From assembly GCA_028283745.1 (NCBI GenBank), contig JAPWJZ010000009.1:305524-369523 (forward strand): a stretch of 64,000 bases of DNA, written 5' to 3'. The DNA is from Micavibrio sp. Lineage in GTDB: Bacteria > Pseudomonadota > Alphaproteobacteria > Micavibrionales > UBA2020. Numbering within the stretch: position 1 is the first letter of the stretch; the number at the start of each line of letters is the position of its first letter. The position numbers were made by a program, and so were the translations under genes. The notes beneath the pieces were generated by a model that ran no database searches, was not told the DNA's origin, and saw only the letters and a program-made list of their open reading frames with translations. Of the stretch, positions 19,714 to 28,036 are shown one piece after another.

Positions 19714-19790
19714 GCGCCCGTAGCTCAACTGGATAGAGCGTTGCCCTCCGAAGGCAAAGGTTGGGGGTTCGACTCCCTTCGGGCGCACCA
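19714..19790 (+). tRNA. tRNA-Arg (CCG anticodon)
   Basis: 77 nt including an encoded CCA end. Acceptor arms GCGCCCG and CGGGCGC pair fully. The D arm is GCTC/GAGC, the anticodon arm TTGCC-CTCCGAA-GGCAA gives anticodon CCG (reads CGG), and the T arm contains GGTTCGACTCC. The gene stands alone between the cNMP-binding gene and the DUF882 gene. Confidence 0.95.
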
Positions 19791-19874
19791 TTTCCCTTCA
19801 TACATCATCAAGCCACCTACGCCATGCCGTCGTCCTACAAGCACCGCGAAGATGACAACGGAAGAATGGCGCAT

Positions 19875-19907
19875 AAAAAAACCGCCGGTTTGCACCAGCG
19901 GTTTTTT
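19875..19907 (-). terminator. Terminator after the DUF882 gene
   Basis: AAAACCGC and GCGGTTTT flank a 12-nt loop. The minus strand continues with a run of seven T. It lies 19 bp after the stop of the minus-strand DUF882 gene; it could also end plus-strand transcription reading through the tRNA. Confidence 0.7.
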
Positions 19908-19925
19908 AAAGCGTATTGTCCCGTC

Positions 19926-20540
19926 TTACCAGTGGCGGACGCGGCCGGTGTCAACGTGGACGAAGTCGGAGGCGGGATAGAAGCCGACGCCGCCGGCGTT
20001 CAGCGACATCGCCGTTTTGCGCACAGTGGACAGGCGCGTGCCCGGCAGGTTGAGGTCGATCGCCTGGCCCGACATGTGCAGGCTGCGGGCGGCCACGCCG
20101 TGGCTCACCTGGCGCAGGCGCGCGTTGGTGGCGGGTGAACGGTAGCCGGAGAAAACTTCGAAGGTCTGGAAGTTATCAAGGCGGTGCTGCATGACGAACA
20201 GAATGTCCATCAGGCGCGGATCAATCGGGAAGCGCTCGCCGGTGCGGTGGTCGCGCATGACGGATTTGATGTTGCCGAAAGCATCCGGCAGGTAGCGGCC
20301 GTTTTCCCAGTATTCGCCGCGAAATTTTTCACCGGTGTGAATGTTGGTCAGCTGCAGCGTGCGACCCATGGCCGCTTTACCGGCGGCGGCGGACGCATAA
20401 GAAATGTCCGGCATCCAGAAGCCGAGGGCCGCCGTCAGGGCGAGGCCGGATTTAAGGAAGCCGCGGCGGTCGGATTGGAAGGCTTCGGCCGCTTTGCTGT
20501 TTTGCTCCAGCAAATCGTCGGGATTGATAAAACGGTTCAT
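19926..20540 (-). CDS. DUF882/YcbK-type peptidase with Tat signal
   Basis: 204 residues from the ATG at 20540 (MNRFINPDDLLEQ); a start five codons earlier is possible. A twin-arginine signal is seen as DRRGFLKSGLALTAALGFW, so the protein is likely exported folded. The C-terminal domain has FEVFSGYRSPATNARLR, SLHMSGQAIDL and FVHVDTGRVRHW, with His, Asp and His zinc ligands as in M15-like DUF882 (YcbK) proteins. These act on peptidoglycan cross-links or peptide stems. Stands alone with its own terminator. Confidence 0.88.
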   Translation of the reverse strand: MNRFINPDDLLEQNSKAAEAFQSDRRGFLKSGLALTAALGFWMPDISYASAAAGKAAMGRTLQLTNIHTGEKFRGEYWENGRYLPDAFGNIKSVMRDHRTGERFPIDPRLMDILFVMQHRLDNFQTFEVFSGYRSPATNARLRQVSHGVAARSLHMSGQAIDLNLPGTRLSTVRKTAMSLNAGGVGFYPASDFVHVDTGRVRHW

Positions 20541-20706
20541 GGATGAAGACCCCATTTTTAATTTTTGTAATTCTTCGCTTCAGTCTCTGCCCCCTAAAGA
20601 ATAACAAACTTCATGGATATTCAAGCAAAAAACACTTGTTATTCCATAATGATAACTCATTATTCTATAAGATGCCGTTAAGAAGCAATAAAGTTTTATT
20701 CTTGTT

Positions 20707-21564
20707 TTACGGAAGTACTTTTGGCCGTGAAAGTAACGGTTTCTCAATAGTCTGTGTGGGCGATTGCAGTTCATTTACGCGGGCTGTTAATTGACGAACA
20801 GCTGCGCGCAATTCGTTCACTTCGGCGGAAAGGCTTTCCAGAGTAGCCGGCGCTTTCTCCCCCGGTTTTATGTCCTCCCGCAGTGCGGCAAGGAACACCC
20901 AGGAAGCTTCAACGCCCAGCGTGCGGTCGGTGCTGATGGCAAGGTCAATATCGCAGCCGTGCTTTTCCACAAGGTGGCGGCACATTTCTGTTTGCCCTGC
21001 CCGCGCGGCATCGCGCAGCAGTTCTTCGTTATTCTTGTGCAGGTCAGCGGGAATAGCTTTTGCCAAAAGGTCAAAAGCATCCAAGGCATCTGTCTTCACG
21101 GCTGTCGCCAGCCACTGCGCGGTATCGGAAACGTTGTTAATGCCGGCACCGAGCAGCTTTTGCGTCAGCGCCGCCTTTACGTCCGGCTTCAGTTCTTTCG
21201 AGGTCAGCACATAATTGACCGGGTGCCCGCTGGCCTTGCCGCTATTCAAGGCCAGGCCGGCATTCATGTAAGTGTCGAACAAGTCGGTGCGGCCCTGCAG
21301 CAGCGACTGCGAGAACAGCAGCGAGACGACGACATCGCGGCTATCCTCGCGAAAGCCCCAGCGCTCCCAGTTTTCGGCGGTAAACTTGTTCACAAAAATA
21401 TCCGCCATCTCCGCCGAGATTTTGCCAAAATCCATGCGCGTGACCACAAGTGACAAAAAACCGTTCTTGGTCTTGCGCAGGCTTTCCAGCGCCTTGGTGT
21501 CGCTATTCTCGACCGCCTCGATCAACGCAGAGACATCGCTTTGAAAAAGTTTGCTGAGTTTCAT
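20707..21564 (-). CDS. Ankyrin-like helical-repeat protein with C-terminal coiled coil
   Basis: 285 residues from the ATG at 21564 (MKLSKLFQSDVSAL), preceded by AAGG 9 nt upstream. The middle consists of helix pairs that resemble degenerate ankyrin repeats, for example EELLRDAARAGQTEMCRHLV. The end is a short coiled coil (LESLSAEVNELRAAVRQLT). There is no signal peptide, membrane segment or catalytic motif. Ankyrin-type proteins usually bind other proteins; no partner can be inferred. The 260 bp upstream to 21824 show no other gene. Confidence 0.6.
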   Translation of the reverse strand: MKLSKLFQSDVSALIEAVENSDTKALESLRKTKNGFLSLVVTRMDFGKISAEMADIFVNKFTAENWERWGFREDSRDVVVSLLFSQSLLQGRTDLFDTYMNAGLALNSGKASGHPVNYVLTSKELKPDVKAALTQKLLGAGINNVSDTAQWLATAVKTDALDAFDLLAKAIPADLHKNNEELLRDAARAGQTEMCRHLVEKHGCDIDLAISTDRTLGVEASWVFLAALREDIKPGEKAPATLESLSAEVNELRAAVRQLTARVNELQSPTQTIEKPLLSRPKVLP

Positions 21565-21824
21565 AGATCGAACCTTGTTTTGCGTACTCGTTTTGCTTCG
21601 CGGCGACAAAGAAACTTGAAAAAACCGTATGCGGGACCGCTATGAGGGCCATGGGGAAGTAACCCGCTTTTTGTCGCCAAATGCCAAGCGCTTTTGCGGC
21701 GCAGCGGCTACTATAGCAGCAGCATTTTCATAATCAAGACAATACTGTTATATATCTGATTATATTAATTTTAATGGGGCTGATGCGCATCCAGCACGGA
21801 AGAATCTCCGGCAGCAGCCGCGTT

Positions 21825-22553
21825 CTAGAGCGGCTTTATTTTAGGGGTGGTTGCACGGCGGGGCGGCGGGGCCTTCGCGGCATCAGGGGCAGGCCTGGCG
21901 GCGGCTTTGGCAAAATCGGCCAGCAGGCTCATGGCCTTCGGCGTAATGTCATGCCCCTGCCCCGGGATGATATAGCTTTGCGCATCAAAGCCTTTGCTCC
22001 GCAGCAGCGCGGCGGTTTTATCCGCCTGCGGCGCGCCGGAATAATCCTGCTGTTCATTGCCGCCGGCGACTAAATAAGCGGGCGGCTGCGCGGTCGTCAC
22101 TTCCAAATTTTCGAGCGCGCCACCGGAAAGCGTATAAACACCGGCAACATCCGCGCCGCGCAGCATAGCGGTATAATAAGCCATGGTGCCGCCTTGGGAG
22201 AAACCGGCGATGATAACCTGCTTTTCGCTGAAACCGTCTTCCGCCATCACACGCGTGACGTAGTCGTTCATTTCTTTTGCGGCAGCAGCGGCGCGCGGGG
22301 CAACGGTGGCCTTGTTGGCCTGTAGGTCGGGGTTGGTGACAACATCCTGTATGTCGAACCAGCTATGCTTGTCCCAGCCCAGCTGGATGGGGCCGTCGGG
22401 GAAGCGCAGCTTCGCGTTGGGCAGCAGCGGTGCCAGCATATCGCCGACCTGCTGCGCCATAAGCGCCGCGCTAGAGCCATAGCCGTGGAAAAAGATCACC
22501 AGCGTTTCGGGTTTTTCGCCGTTCAGGGGAGATCTGGAATAATCGTTGATCAT
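21825..22553 (-). CDS. Alpha/beta hydrolase, carboxylesterase/phospholipase type
   Basis: 242 residues from the ATG at 22553 (MINDYSRSPLNGEKPETL), with AAGG 9 nt before it. A longer frame runs up to 22709 but reads through a conserved intergenic element, so I prefer the shorter start. FFHGYGSSAALM forms the oxyanion region. GFSQGGTMAYY carries the nucleophile Ser, QDYSGAPQAD the acid region and PGQGHDI the His. This is the YpfH/carboxylesterase type. The C-terminus ends in a Pro/Ala/Arg-rich tail. Its leader contains the element at 22622-22707. Confidence 0.85.
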   Translation of the reverse strand: MINDYSRSPLNGEKPETLVIFFHGYGSSAALMAQQVGDMLAPLLPNAKLRFPDGPIQLGWDKHSWFDIQDVVTNPDLQANKATVAPRAAAAAKEMNDYVTRVMAEDGFSEKQVIIAGFSQGGTMAYYTAMLRGADVAGVYTLSGGALENLEVTTAQPPAYLVAGGNEQQDYSGAPQADKTAALLRSKGFDAQSYIIPGQGHDITPKAMSLLADFAKAAARPAPDAAKAPPPRRATTPKIKPL

Positions 22554-22579
22554 GCCGCGCACCTTTTCAAAACGATAGA

Positions 22580-22620
22580 CCGCATATGGACAGGCGATAG
22601 CTTCGCTATCGGCGATGCGG
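22580..22620 (-). promoter_or_regulatory. Long stem-loop in the hydrolase leader
   Basis: On the minus strand CCGCAT pairs with ATGCGG and, inside, CGATAGC pairs with GCTATCG across a GAA loop. The structure lies between the conserved leader element and the ribosome site, 27 nt before the hydrolase ATG. It lacks a T-run directly after the stem, so it may act on translation or be a weak terminator. Confidence 0.4.
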
Positions 22621-22621
22621 G

Positions 22622-22707
22622 CTGTTTTTGCAGGTTGTGCGCGGTTTGAATGGCAGGCGTGAAATGCCCAAGCGTGGAAAACCACCTGCCCCGTATATGC
22701 ACATTGC
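22622..22707 (-). ncRNA. Conserved leader/sRNA element, copy 1
   Basis: 86 nt transcribed leftward, starting about 9 nt after a -10 box. Blocks shared with the copy at 42002-42092 are GCAATGTGCA at the 5' end, GGGGC, TGGTTTTCCA, TTTCACGC and GCACAACCTGCAAAAACAG at the 3' end. Within this copy GGCAGG can pair with CCTGCC and GTGG with CCAC around a TTTT loop. The conservation does not keep one reading frame, so it acts as RNA or DNA rather than protein. I do not recognise a named family. It forms the 5' leader of the hydrolase gene. Confidence 0.5.
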
Positions 22708-22716
22708 ATAAGGACA

Positions 22717-22746
22717 TTTATACCCCAAATATAAGGGTTATGTCAA
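22717..22746 (-). promoter_or_regulatory. Promoter of element copy 1 and the hydrolase
   Basis: Minus strand: TTGACA at 22741-22746, 18-bp spacer, TATAAA at 22717-22722. The predicted start falls at the first base of the conserved element. The same spacing is seen at copy 2. Confidence 0.7.
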
Positions 22747-22775
22747 GGTTTCTGCAGATAAAGGTTTGAAAAGGC

Positions 22776-23402
22776 TTACATATCGTCGCGGTGGTGGCCG
22801 CTTTTGACCTTATCCTGCATTTCCTTCGCTTCCTGAATCGCGCGCCGGAATTCGATGGGTGCTTCGATGGAAGGCAGCATAACCTCCCCGACCCCCATCC
22901 CGCGGATACAGACGCGGCCAAAGCCGAACAATCGCCCCATCACGTCCTGCCGCACCGAGACACCCTCGATACGGTCAATGTTCAGTTCGCCCACGTGCCG
23001 GGCGATGAGGCCTTTTTTATAGACAAGGCGTTCGGTGGTAATCGCAATCTCCGTCGTCGCTTTCACAATCATCATGTGCGCGAAGAAGTAAAGGCCGAGC
23101 AGGAACAACCCCAGAATGGCAAAGCGGATCAGCGGGTGCAGGCTCCAGATGATTTTCAGGTAGCCGCCCTTGCGACGCACAATATCAATCCACGCCTGAT
23201 CGTAAAGACCGCCGGTTACGCCGGGGTATATTGCGCGCATTTCCTGCGTCACAACCCACCACGTGGCGGCGTAGCCAACGCCGATGCCAAGCGCGAGGCC
23301 GAATAAAATCCAGCCGATAGCCTGCAGCGTATACATCCAATGGAAGCGCGCCCCCATGAGGATTTCTTCCTGCGGTCCCAATGATTGTTGGACGTAAAGC
23401 AT
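22776..23402 (-). CDS. PH-domain (bPH2/YdbS-like) membrane protein
   Basis: 208 residues. Two hydrophobic segments (about 24-48 and 90-112) precede a bacterial PH domain with the usual start TTEIAITTERLVYKKGLIARHVGELNIDRIEGVSVRQ and the RLFGFGRVCIRGMGVGEVMLPSIEAPIEFRRAI end. Proteins of this type sit in the cytoplasmic membrane with the PH domain in the cytoplasm; the ligand is unknown. It ends 30 bp before the promoter of the hydrolase leader. Confidence 0.85.
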   Translation of the reverse strand: MLYVQQSLGPQEEILMGARFHWMYTLQAIGWILFGLALGIGVGYAATWWVVTQEMRAIYPGVTGGLYDQAWIDIVRRKGGYLKIIWSLHPLIRFAILGLFLLGLYFFAHMMIVKATTEIAITTERLVYKKGLIARHVGELNIDRIEGVSVRQDVMGRLFGFGRVCIRGMGVGEVMLPSIEAPIEFRRAIQEAKEMQDKVKSGHHRDDM

Positions 23403-23574
23403 GGCATCCCCTTAATGATGGCGGCAAAAGGCGGGCTTTGTGCCCGTCGCTCCACCCTCTCTTATCCTATATCTTACTTAAAGATGCGTTAAATTCATAG
23501 CGTTACGGGTCGGCGCGGTACTATGTAACCGGCTGTAAACAAGGCACTTTCACGGCACCCTCATTTGACATAGC

Positions 23575-23603
23575 CCAGAAACAGGCATAGCATCCGCTTC
23601 ATT
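23575..23603 (+). promoter_or_regulatory. Likely promoter of the 126-residue hypothetical gene
   Basis: TTGACA at 23575-23580, a 17-bp spacer and TAGCAT at 23598-23603, about 50 bp before the ATG at 23652. The -35 box is perfect and the -10 box is moderate. Confidence 0.45.
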
Positions 23604-23651
23604 CGCTGCGGCTTTTGAGTCGCGCCTCACCCGCTTATATAGAAGATTGCC

Positions 23652-24032
23652 ATGCAAAAACCCCTGCAAAACGACTTCAACAAAATTGTCAAACGCGCCG
23701 AGCTTTTTTGCGAACAGGCGATGGTGGTAACCTTAGGCTTCGCCGCCGAACGCCACGATGCCTTTTTAGACTTCCTGAAAACGCGCGATATTCCTCACCA
23801 CGTGATCGTGCGGCAGGATAACCGCCTCACCTTCGCCGTCGGGCGCGAAAAAGATTTGATTGCCGAACGTATTCGCGGCCACGTGGCTGATTTTTTTGCC
23901 GATGACCGCAGCAAGCTGATGTCCGAAGCCTACTACCAGAAATTCCATTCCCCCGAAGAAATGAAACAGGCCATGCCAAAACGCCTGACCCCCGAGCAAC
24001 GGGAAGTCAGGCGCCTTGTGAAGAATTTCTAA
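23652..24032 (+). CDS. Hypothetical 126-residue protein
   Basis: Starts MQKPLQNDFNKIVKRAELF. It has no signal peptide or membrane segment. The central AAERHDAFLDFLKTRDIPHHVIVRQDNRLTFAVGR looks like a small alpha/beta fold, and the C-terminal half is charged and helical. The last 15 bp, including the stop codon, are exactly repeated directly after the gene. It is convergent with pfkA. I do not recognise a family. Confidence 0.65.
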   Translation: MQKPLQNDFNKIVKRAELFCEQAMVVTLGFAAERHDAFLDFLKTRDIPHHVIVRQDNRLTFAVGREKDLIAERIRGHVADFFADDRSKLMSEAYYQKFHSPEEMKQAMPKRLTPEQREVRRLVKNF

Positions 24033-24058
24033 GTGAAGAATTTCTAAAAATTTGAAAC

Positions 24059-25141
24059 TTAGTCGCCCATGCAGATGCCAAGGGCGCGGGCGGTATTCAC
24101 CAGCGTGCCGTTCACATCAACAGTCTGGTAGCTGGCAATCGCTTCTTCAATCGACACATCAATAACCTGACGGTTGGACCAGGCGACCATGCGGTCGAAC
24201 TTGCCATCCGCCACCAGCTCCACCGCCTTCACGCCGAAGGCCGCCGCCACAAGGCGGTCGGACGGAATGGGCTGCGCGCCGCGCTGCACGTGGCCAAGCA
24301 CGGTCACGCGGGTTTCAAAACCGGTTTTCTGCGCAATCTGCTCGCCGATATGATAGCCGATGCCGCCAAAGCGTTTTTCGCCGCCGGCATATTCCATCTG
24401 CTTCGCGCTGCCTTCAACCGTTTTTACGGCTTCGGACACGACGACGAGGGCGAAGTTGCGCTGCTCGGTATCGCGCACCTTAATAATTTTCGCTGCGACT
24501 TTATCAATGTTGTAGGGAATTTCGGGCAGCAGAATAACGTCTGCGCCGCCGGCAATGCCGGTCGAAAGCGCAATGTTGCCGGCATCGCGGCCCATCACCT
24601 CCAGCACCATCACGCGGTCATGGGATGCGGCGGTGGGCTGCAGGCGGTCCAGCGCCTCGGTCGCGACATACAGCGCGGTTTCAAAACCGACGGACATTTC
24701 GGTGCGGCCAACATCGTTGTCGATGGTTTTGGGCACGCAGACGAGGCCGAACTTGCCGCGCTGCGCCAGCGTGCGCAGGATGGCCATGGAGCCATCGCCG
24801 CCGATGCCGATAACAGCTTCAAGGCCCAACTCGTGGATGCCTTCGATGATTTCGTTGGAGCGGTCCTTCAGCGTGCCGTCGGGCATGGGGAACTGGAAGG
24901 GGTTGCCCTTGTTCGTGGTGCCCAGAATGGTGCCGCCAAGGCGCATGATGGTGGTATCAAACATTTCCTTGGTTAAAACTTTGTACCGCAGCGGGCGGTC
25001 GAGCAGGCCGGCGGTACCGTCTTCAAGACCGATGACTTCCCAGTTTTTTTCGGTCGCGGCATGGACCACGGCGCGGATGACGGCATTAAGGCCGGCGCAA
25101 TCACCGCCGGAAGTGAGAATACCGATGCGTTTTCTTGTCAT
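24059..25141 (-). CDS. pfkA: 6-phosphofructokinase
   Basis: 360 residues. Phosphorylates fructose-6-phosphate in glycolysis. Motifs: GILTSGGDCAGLNAVIRAVV at the N-terminus, GIGGDGSMAI (Gly at the position where PPi-dependent enzymes have Asp), PKTIDNDVGRTEMSVGFETA (catalytic Asp; Lys where E. coli PfkA has Gly) and MGRDAGNIAL. Gly in the first site favours ATP as phosphoryl donor, while the Lys is shared with PPi enzymes. This mixture is known from the group III PFKs. The gene is monocistronic and convergent with the hypothetical gene to its left. Confidence 0.93.
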   Translation of the reverse strand: MTRKRIGILTSGGDCAGLNAVIRAVVHAATEKNWEVIGLEDGTAGLLDRPLRYKVLTKEMFDTTIMRLGGTILGTTNKGNPFQFPMPDGTLKDRSNEIIEGIHELGLEAVIGIGGDGSMAILRTLAQRGKFGLVCVPKTIDNDVGRTEMSVGFETALYVATEALDRLQPTAASHDRVMVLEVMGRDAGNIALSTGIAGGADVILLPEIPYNIDKVAAKIIKVRDTEQRNFALVVVSEAVKTVEGSAKQMEYAGGEKRFGGIGYHIGEQIAQKTGFETRVTVLGHVQRGAQPIPSDRLVAAAFGVKAVELVADGKFDRMVAWSNRQVIDVSIEEAIASYQTVDVNGTLVNTARALGICMGD

Positions 25142-25316
25142 ATTGTTCTTCCCTTAACTATTCAGCCGCAGCCCGTACGGTGCGCTTCCTTATGGATTCC
25201 GCCCGCTTCAGCGCAAAGTGCGTCACTTGCGAAGGAATTGCAACAAATAAAGCTTAAAACTTCAAGGGTTTCCTGTTAAGGTAGCTTCGCAAAAAAAAGG
25301 AAGTTTTCCCAAAGCC

Positions 25317-25523
25317 ATGATGCTCGAGGAAGAAGAAGAACTCCAGAGAATGCTGGAGGAATTGAAGACCGAACACCGGGACCTGGATATCATCATCCAG
25401 CAGCTCAGCGATGCAACGCCTATCGACTTCCTGCGCCTGCAGCGCCTGAAAAAGCGCAAACTGTTCCTGAAGGATTCAATCTCCAAGCTCGAATCCATGC
25501 TGTTGCCGGACATCATCGCCTGA
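25317..25523 (+). CDS. DUF465 (YdcH-like) protein
   Basis: 68 residues (MMLEEEEELQRMLEELK) with the DUF465 pattern EHRDLDIIIQQL, DFLRLQRLKKRKLFLKDSI and the terminal PDIIA. It is a small helical hairpin protein common in alphaproteobacteria; the role is unknown. AAGGAAG lies about 13 nt upstream of the first ATG, and a second in-frame ATG follows directly. Confidence 0.85.
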   Translation: MMLEEEEELQRMLEELKTEHRDLDIIIQQLSDATPIDFLRLQRLKKRKLFLKDSISKLESMLLPDIIA

Positions 25524-25647
25524 TTACAGGCTTAAATTTCCATAATTATAGACATTCGACCGAATATTCGTGTCCCCTCATCGAATATTAACCCCCCTGC
25601 TCTATATTCAGACATAAGAGCCACAACAGCCAGATGGGGGATTTTAC

Positions 25648-25785
25648 ATGCTTTACCTCGCCGCGTTTATCACCCTCGCCATTTCTTCGGCTGCGCTCGT
25701 CCATGGCAAAACAGCTGCGCTGCAACCGGCCTACCAAAAAGCCCGCGCCGGTAAAACGATTCAGCGCCGCCATCTCATCCGCTGA
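25648..25785 (+). CDS. Possible 45-residue membrane peptide
   Basis: ATG at 25648 with GGGGG 6 nt before it. The product MLYLAAFITLAISSAALVHG then continues with a basic tail ending in TIQRRHLIR. One membrane segment or signal peptide is followed by a basic segment. The region upstream contains the palindrome CGAATATTCG (25561-25570) and a repeat of its half. Coding is suggested by the ribosome site and sequence character only. Confidence 0.4.
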   Translation: MLYLAAFITLAISSAALVHGKTAALQPAYQKARAGKTIQRRHLIR

Positions 25786-25915
25786 TTTTTTATGGCACTG
25801 GCGCTACTTAACCAAGTAGCTGGCCTAACCTAAAATTAACCTGCCTGCTTTAAATTGGAAGTTCCGGATGATTTTCCGGCACTTGCGACATCAATTTTCA
25901 GCTGGGGGCAGCATC

Positions 25916-27910
25916 ATGGCATTTTTTACCGCAGCGCGCATTCGCGCCGTGTCCATCACCACTTGTGCAGTTGCCGCTCTCGGCCTTTCGCATGTTGCGG
26001 TGGCACAGCGAAATGCAGGGGATGAATTTTCCGCCTTCCGCGAAACCTTGAAAAACAATTCACGGCCCGCAGCGGATATTCCGGTCGTCACGCCCATCAC
26101 CCCGCCGCAGCCGAGACCCTCGGTCGCTACGCCGCAGACACCTGACGAATTGCAGGCCATGATGGACCAGGAAACTGTCTTCCAAAGGCAGAAGCTGCTC
26201 AAACAAAAAATTTGGGATATCCGTGCAGGTATTCAAAAAGACGATGCGGCAGTACCCAAGGGTGATGATGCCGATATTCAGGCCGACAGCAAAATTGACA
26301 GCGTTACCGTTTACGGCAGTGGCGCGCGCGTGACCCGCGTGGCGGAAGTGGATATTCCCGCTGGCAAATACAACGTGGTCATCGCAGGTCTGCCTGTCAC
26401 GATTGATACGGATTCACTCCGCGCCGAAGGTTCGGCAAAAGGGCAGGTCACGCTTGGCGCCATCACAACGCGCAGGGATGTCAGCACGGACTTTACCAGC
26501 CAGCAGGAACGCGACGCCTACCAGAAACTGCAACCGCTTCTCGACCAGCGCCTTATGCTGAACGAGGAAGCTGCCGCGCTTGACACGCAATACAGCTTCC
26601 TGCAAACGCTGGCGGCGCAGGCGCTGGTGCAGGCGGATAAAAACATTGTGGCGCAAGATATTAAAGCCGACCAGTGGGGCAACGCCGGAAAATCGCTTCA
26701 CGATGCGCTGCTGGATGTCAGCAAAAATAAGGAAGCCCTGCGCATCAAGCAACGCGACCTTGACGGATTGCTGGGCCAGGCTGCAAATGTTTTTCTGGAC
26801 CGCAAACCGTCGCGCGTCAGCACCTCCGCACACCTGCCGCTGGAAGCCGAAAAGGCAACGCACCTGAAGCTGCTCGTTTCCTATCAGGTGCCCAATGCGA
26901 CATGGCAGCCGGTTTATGATGCACGGCTGACAACGCAAGGCGCAGGCACCTTTGACCTGACGCAATTCGGCAGCGTCCGCCAGCAAACCGGCGAAGACTG
27001 GAAAGATGTTGCGCTGACACTGTCAACATCGCAGCCTGCCCGCGGGGCGAGCCTTGCGGAACTAACGACAAGCTGGGTGAATATTTTCAATCCTAAGGCG
27101 CTTGGCGCATCAAACAGCTTAGCCGTGCCGAGCAGCGCGCCTGCAAGCGGCGTAGACCCGCTGCAGGAATGGCGCAGCAAGGCCGAGGCCCGTCGTCTGA
27201 CGCTTGAAGAAGCACCGCCGCCATCGGAAGAAAATGAAATGCCGGTCGATGCCATTATCGCCCGCGCGACCATTGAGAACGGCGGTTACGTCAGCGAATA
27301 TAAAATTCCCGGACCTGCCACCGTATCGTCGGACGGTACGGTAACGAAGCTGATGATTGGCACCTTCCCGCTGTAAAGCCGGCTGCAGGTGCAAATTTGC
27401 CCGCAAATCACCACCGATGCCTACCTTGCAACCCATGCCGTGCTGAAAGGGGAATCCCCGCTGCTTCCCGGCACCGCCAGCCTGTTCCGCGATGGCGCTT
27501 ACGTTGGCAAGCTGAACCTGCCGCTACTGCGCCCCGGCGCGGCGACGGATATTTACTTCGGCATCGACGACCGCGTGGCGGTGACGCATAAAACGCTGAA
27601 GGATGAACGCGGGCAGACCGGGCTGATCGACAAGGACAACAGCCTCGACCGCAGCTTCCTCACGCAAATTGAAAACCTGCACAAAGACCCAGTCGATGTT
27701 GTTATCTCTGAAACCGTGCCGGCATCGCAGAATGAAAAGCTGAAGATTGAGATTGTCGAGGCCGACACGACCGAAGGTTACAAGGCCGATAACGACAATA
27801 CCAAAGGCCTGCTTAAGTGGTCGTTCAGCCTGAAGCCGCAGGAGAAGAAGGACGTAAAACTCGGCTGGCACCTTGGCTGGCCGAAAGAATTTAATCTGTC
27901 TGGCCTTTAA
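25916..27910 (+). pseudogene. DUF4139 (MuiA-like) exported protein with in-frame TAA
   Basis: ATG at 25916 opens a signal peptide (AAALGLSHVAVA-like, cleaved before QRNAGDEF). The reading frame runs through a DUF4140-like N-terminal part (SKIDSVTVYGSGARVTRVAEVDIPAGKYNVVIAGLP) and a central coiled coil. It then enters the DUF4139 domain (LLVSYQVPNATWQPVYDARLT). At 27374-27376 the frame reads TAA (FPL-stop-SRLQVQ), yet the same frame continues open and family-like to 27910 (YLATHAVLKGESPLLPG, then DDRVAVTHKTLKDE). One base change (for example GAA to TAA) explains it. It may be a recent pseudogene, a base-calling error or, less likely, read-through. A 665-codon frame in total. Confidence 0.8.
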
Positions 27911-28036
27911 GCTGCTGAAAGAGATTAAGCCACAATTTAGCCATTGATTTTGCTTGGTTATGCCTGTGTCGCGTTAATCCAAATTTGACATTATGTTAAA
28001 TACTTGTTAATATGTTCCTGCTTTCAAAAGGGGAAC

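Noticed and set aside
27374..27376. Stop-codon recoding in this organism
   Set aside because: TAA ends many other genes in the window in the normal way, so it cannot be a general sense codon.
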